6,038 nt of DNA. Origin: Eubacterium limosum. GTDB lineage: Bacteria; Bacillota; Clostridia; Eubacteriales; Eubacteriaceae. The position numbers and the translations under genes were made by a program. The notes below the pieces were generated by a model. It was not told where the DNA came from and made no database searches. It saw nothing but the letters and a program-made list of their open reading frames with translations. Shown here piece after piece: positions 4,842-6,038 of this stretch; the first letter of the stretch is position 1; every line of letters begins with the position of its first letter. The DNA lies in the NCBI GenBank assembly GCA_959020865.1, contig CAUEUD010000219.1, positions 1-6,038 on the forward strand, read 5' to 3'.

Positions 4842-5985
4842 ATTTGTAAATGCCGTATTCGTGCACAAACTCGTTGACCGCGCGGAAGTTTTCTGCCTTA
4901 ACGTCCTTGACGGTGAGCAGGGATTTATCCGTGGTAAAGAGGTAGCCGCCGTTCGGCGCTGCCTTGTCAATGATTTCCTTGGCGGTATCGACACACTGCT
5001 GTACGGTACCGGTTCTCAGGATGCTGAGCGGCATATTGCCCATGATACACATTTTCTTGCCCAGTTTTTCTTTGACCACGCCCAGGTCATCCTCTTCAAA
5101 ATAGCCGATAACGCCCTTTGGCAGATCCTGAAGGAATTCGTAATAGCGGGTCCAGTTCTTTTCAAAGAATACCTGAATGGTGTAGCCTTCGCCCACCAGC
5201 TCGTCGATCAGTGCTTTAAAGCTTGGCCAGTAGAGCTTCTCAAAGTCTTTTGTGCGCATGTAAGAAGGCATGTGCAGCGGCATGAAAATGGAAGCGCTGC
5301 CGCCCGGTGTCGGGTTGCTCAGACGGGCGAGCTTAGCCATGAGCGGTGTTGAAACCTCAGCCGCCTGGCGGATCTGCTCGGAATGCCGGCGGATATCCAT
5401 GGACGCGCCGCTGAAGCCGCGCAGCTGGTCTGCCACAAAGTCAAAGGGCGCTTCGGTGATACCGCGCCGCAGGTTTGGAACCCCGTATTTTTCAGCCACC
5501 AGGTTATTGCCTGCCACAATTTTGCCCATGATACGGTTATTGGCGTTGATGGCTCTCGCCCAGTTCAGGCCGCCCTCCATGCCTTCTGCCGCCAGCGCCG
5601 GGTACAGTCTCGGCACAACCTTGTTGACAATGGTTTTATAAGGGTCTGCGATGTACTCGTCATACTCCTCTGCCTCGAGACCGGATACCTCTGGATGCTG
5701 CACGTAGCCGTTGCTGTCGTTGGGTACAAAGGATTTAGACTGCATAACCTTGTAGAACAGCGGGAAACGGCCCATGTATCCGCCGCCGTCAAAATAAAAG
5801 TCCTCATAAACCTTTGAATATGCTTCCGCGATGCGGTCCACATTCCAGAGGGCTTCTTTCATGTCAAAGCCCGCGTACTCGATGGCAAAGGTCGGATCGA
5901 CCTTACAGATGACCGGAATGCGGTCTGGTTGTTCAAGATTGACTGCCTTCTGGCATCTTTCCAAGCTTTCCTGATATTTACTCAT
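4840..5985 (-). CDS. Uroporphyrinogen decarboxylase (UroD)-fold family protein, putative methyltransferase-like enzyme without the usual zinc ligands
   Basis: The 381-aa cytoplasmic protein matches the UroD superfamily, which holds haem-pathway decarboxylases and the corrinoid-linked methyltransferases MtaA, MtbA and acetogen O-demethylase components. Family landmarks: the opening ERCQKAVNLEQPDRIPV (residues 9-25), the strand-loop GEGYTIQVFFEKN (265-277), the region KMCIMGNMPLSILRTGTVQQC (311-331) with the conserved GN, and the C-terminal NGGYLFTTDKS (345-355) leading to AENFRAV. MtaA/MtbA place a zinc-binding H-x-C at the first loop and a Cys in the C-terminal segment. Here these are FFEKN and FTTDKS, with no His or Cys. 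True HemE also differs at its N-terminal active-site region, so haem synthesis is unlikely. The ATG at 5985 is preceded by GAGGTG (5995-5990), four bases away. No corrinoid protein is visible within the window, so a partner may lie beyond the right edge. Substrate unknown. Confidence 0.82.
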   Translation of the reverse strand: MSKYQESLERCQKAVNLEQPDRIPVICKVDPTFAIEYAGFDMKEALWNVDRIAEAYSKVYEDFYFDGGGYMGRFPLFYKVMQSKSFVPNDSNGYVQHPEVSGLEAEEYDEYIADPYKTIVNKVVPRLYPALAAEGMEGGLNWARAINANNRIMGKIVAGNNLVAEKYGVPNLRRGITEAPFDFVADQLRGFSGASMDIRRHSEQIRQAAEVSTPLMAKLARLSNPTPGGSASIFMPLHMPSYMRTKDFEKLYWPSFKALIDELVGEGYTIQVFFEKNWTRYYEFLQDLPKGVIGYFEEDDLGVVKEKLGKKMCIMGNMPLSILRTGTVQQCVDTAKEIIDKAAPNGGYLFTTDKSLLTVKDVKAENFRAVNEFVHEYGIYK

Positions 5986-6010
5986 TTTACACCTCGTAAT
6001 GTTTAAAATT

Positions 6011-6038
6011 ATTATAAATTTTTTCCAAAATTGTAATC
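6011..6038 (-). promoter_or_regulatory. Promoter of the UroD-family/small-ORF operon, -35 cut by the window edge
   Basis: TATAAT reads leftwards at 6016-6011, about 25 bases before the ATG at 5985, giving a leader of under 20 bases. With a 16-17-base spacer the -35 would lie at 6033-6039, where the last visible bases are GATTAC, so it cannot be judged. The surroundings are very A/T-rich. Confidence 0.5.

Noticed and set aside
4683..4994. A 103-aa version of the small ORF starting inside the UroD-family gene
   Set aside because: The first 55 residues are Arg/Ser/Thr-rich, out-of-frame translation of the UroD-family gene. The perfect AGGAGG at 4841-4836 points to ATG 4829.
4747..5352. A 201-aa plus-strand frame opposite the UroD-family gene, and similar long antisense frames at 3569-4111 and 5383-5817
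   Set aside because: All are shadows of well-supported genes with no ribosome site or family motif.

Overview
The window reads as a stretch of chromosome from an anaerobic Firmicute, most probably an acetogenic Eubacterium or Acetobacterium-like clostridium. This is inferred from GC-rich coding DNA set in AT-rich spacers, strong AGGAGG-type ribosome sites, extended -10 (TGnTATAAT) promoters, and a gene mix typical of those organisms: a UroD-fold methyltransferase homologue, a stand-alone hydantoinase/oxoprolinase-type ASKHA protein and a BFD-domain flavoprotein. The assignment is by pattern recognition only. I see no mobile element, tRNA, rRNA or CRISPR.

Layout, left to right. (1) Positions 1-97 are the 5' end of an unidentified minus-strand transcript that leaves the window. 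It is driven by an unusually good promoter at 104-131, with an A/T tract behind it resembling an UP element. (2) A minus-strand 539-aa hydantoinase/oxoprolinase-family protein occupies 192-1811. (3) A 178-base divergent regulatory spacer (1812-1989) carries two back-to-back extended -10 promoters, with two inverted repeats between them. (4) A plus-strand asparaginase-fold protein lies at 1990-3027; residues expected in the second catalytic triad are altered. (5) A 103-base spacer carries symmetric elements and a possible promoter. (6) A plus-strand FAD-dependent oxidoreductase with a C-terminal BFD-type [2Fe-2S] domain runs 3131-4600. (7) A bidirectional intrinsic terminator (4633-4670) separates it from a convergent minus-strand pair. 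(8) That pair is a UroD-family protein (4840-5985) followed by a 48-aa acidic small protein (4683-4829), whose ribosome site overlaps the UroD-family stop codon.

How they may work together. The UroD-family gene and the small ORF look like one translationally coupled operon with its own promoter at the right edge. The other three large genes look like separate transcription units, although the hydantoinase-type and asparaginase-type genes share a divergent control region and may be co-regulated in amide or cyclic-amide use. A recurrent theme is family members with changed active-site residues: the UroD-family protein lacks the zinc-ligand pattern of MtaA/MtbA methyltransferases, the asparaginase-like protein lacks the usual Lys, and the HyuA-like protein has a changed glycine loop. 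Substrates therefore should not be assigned from family names alone. The best candidate for something undescribed is the UroD-like protein plus its coupled 48-aa partner, followed by the strong promoter and structured transcript at the left edge.
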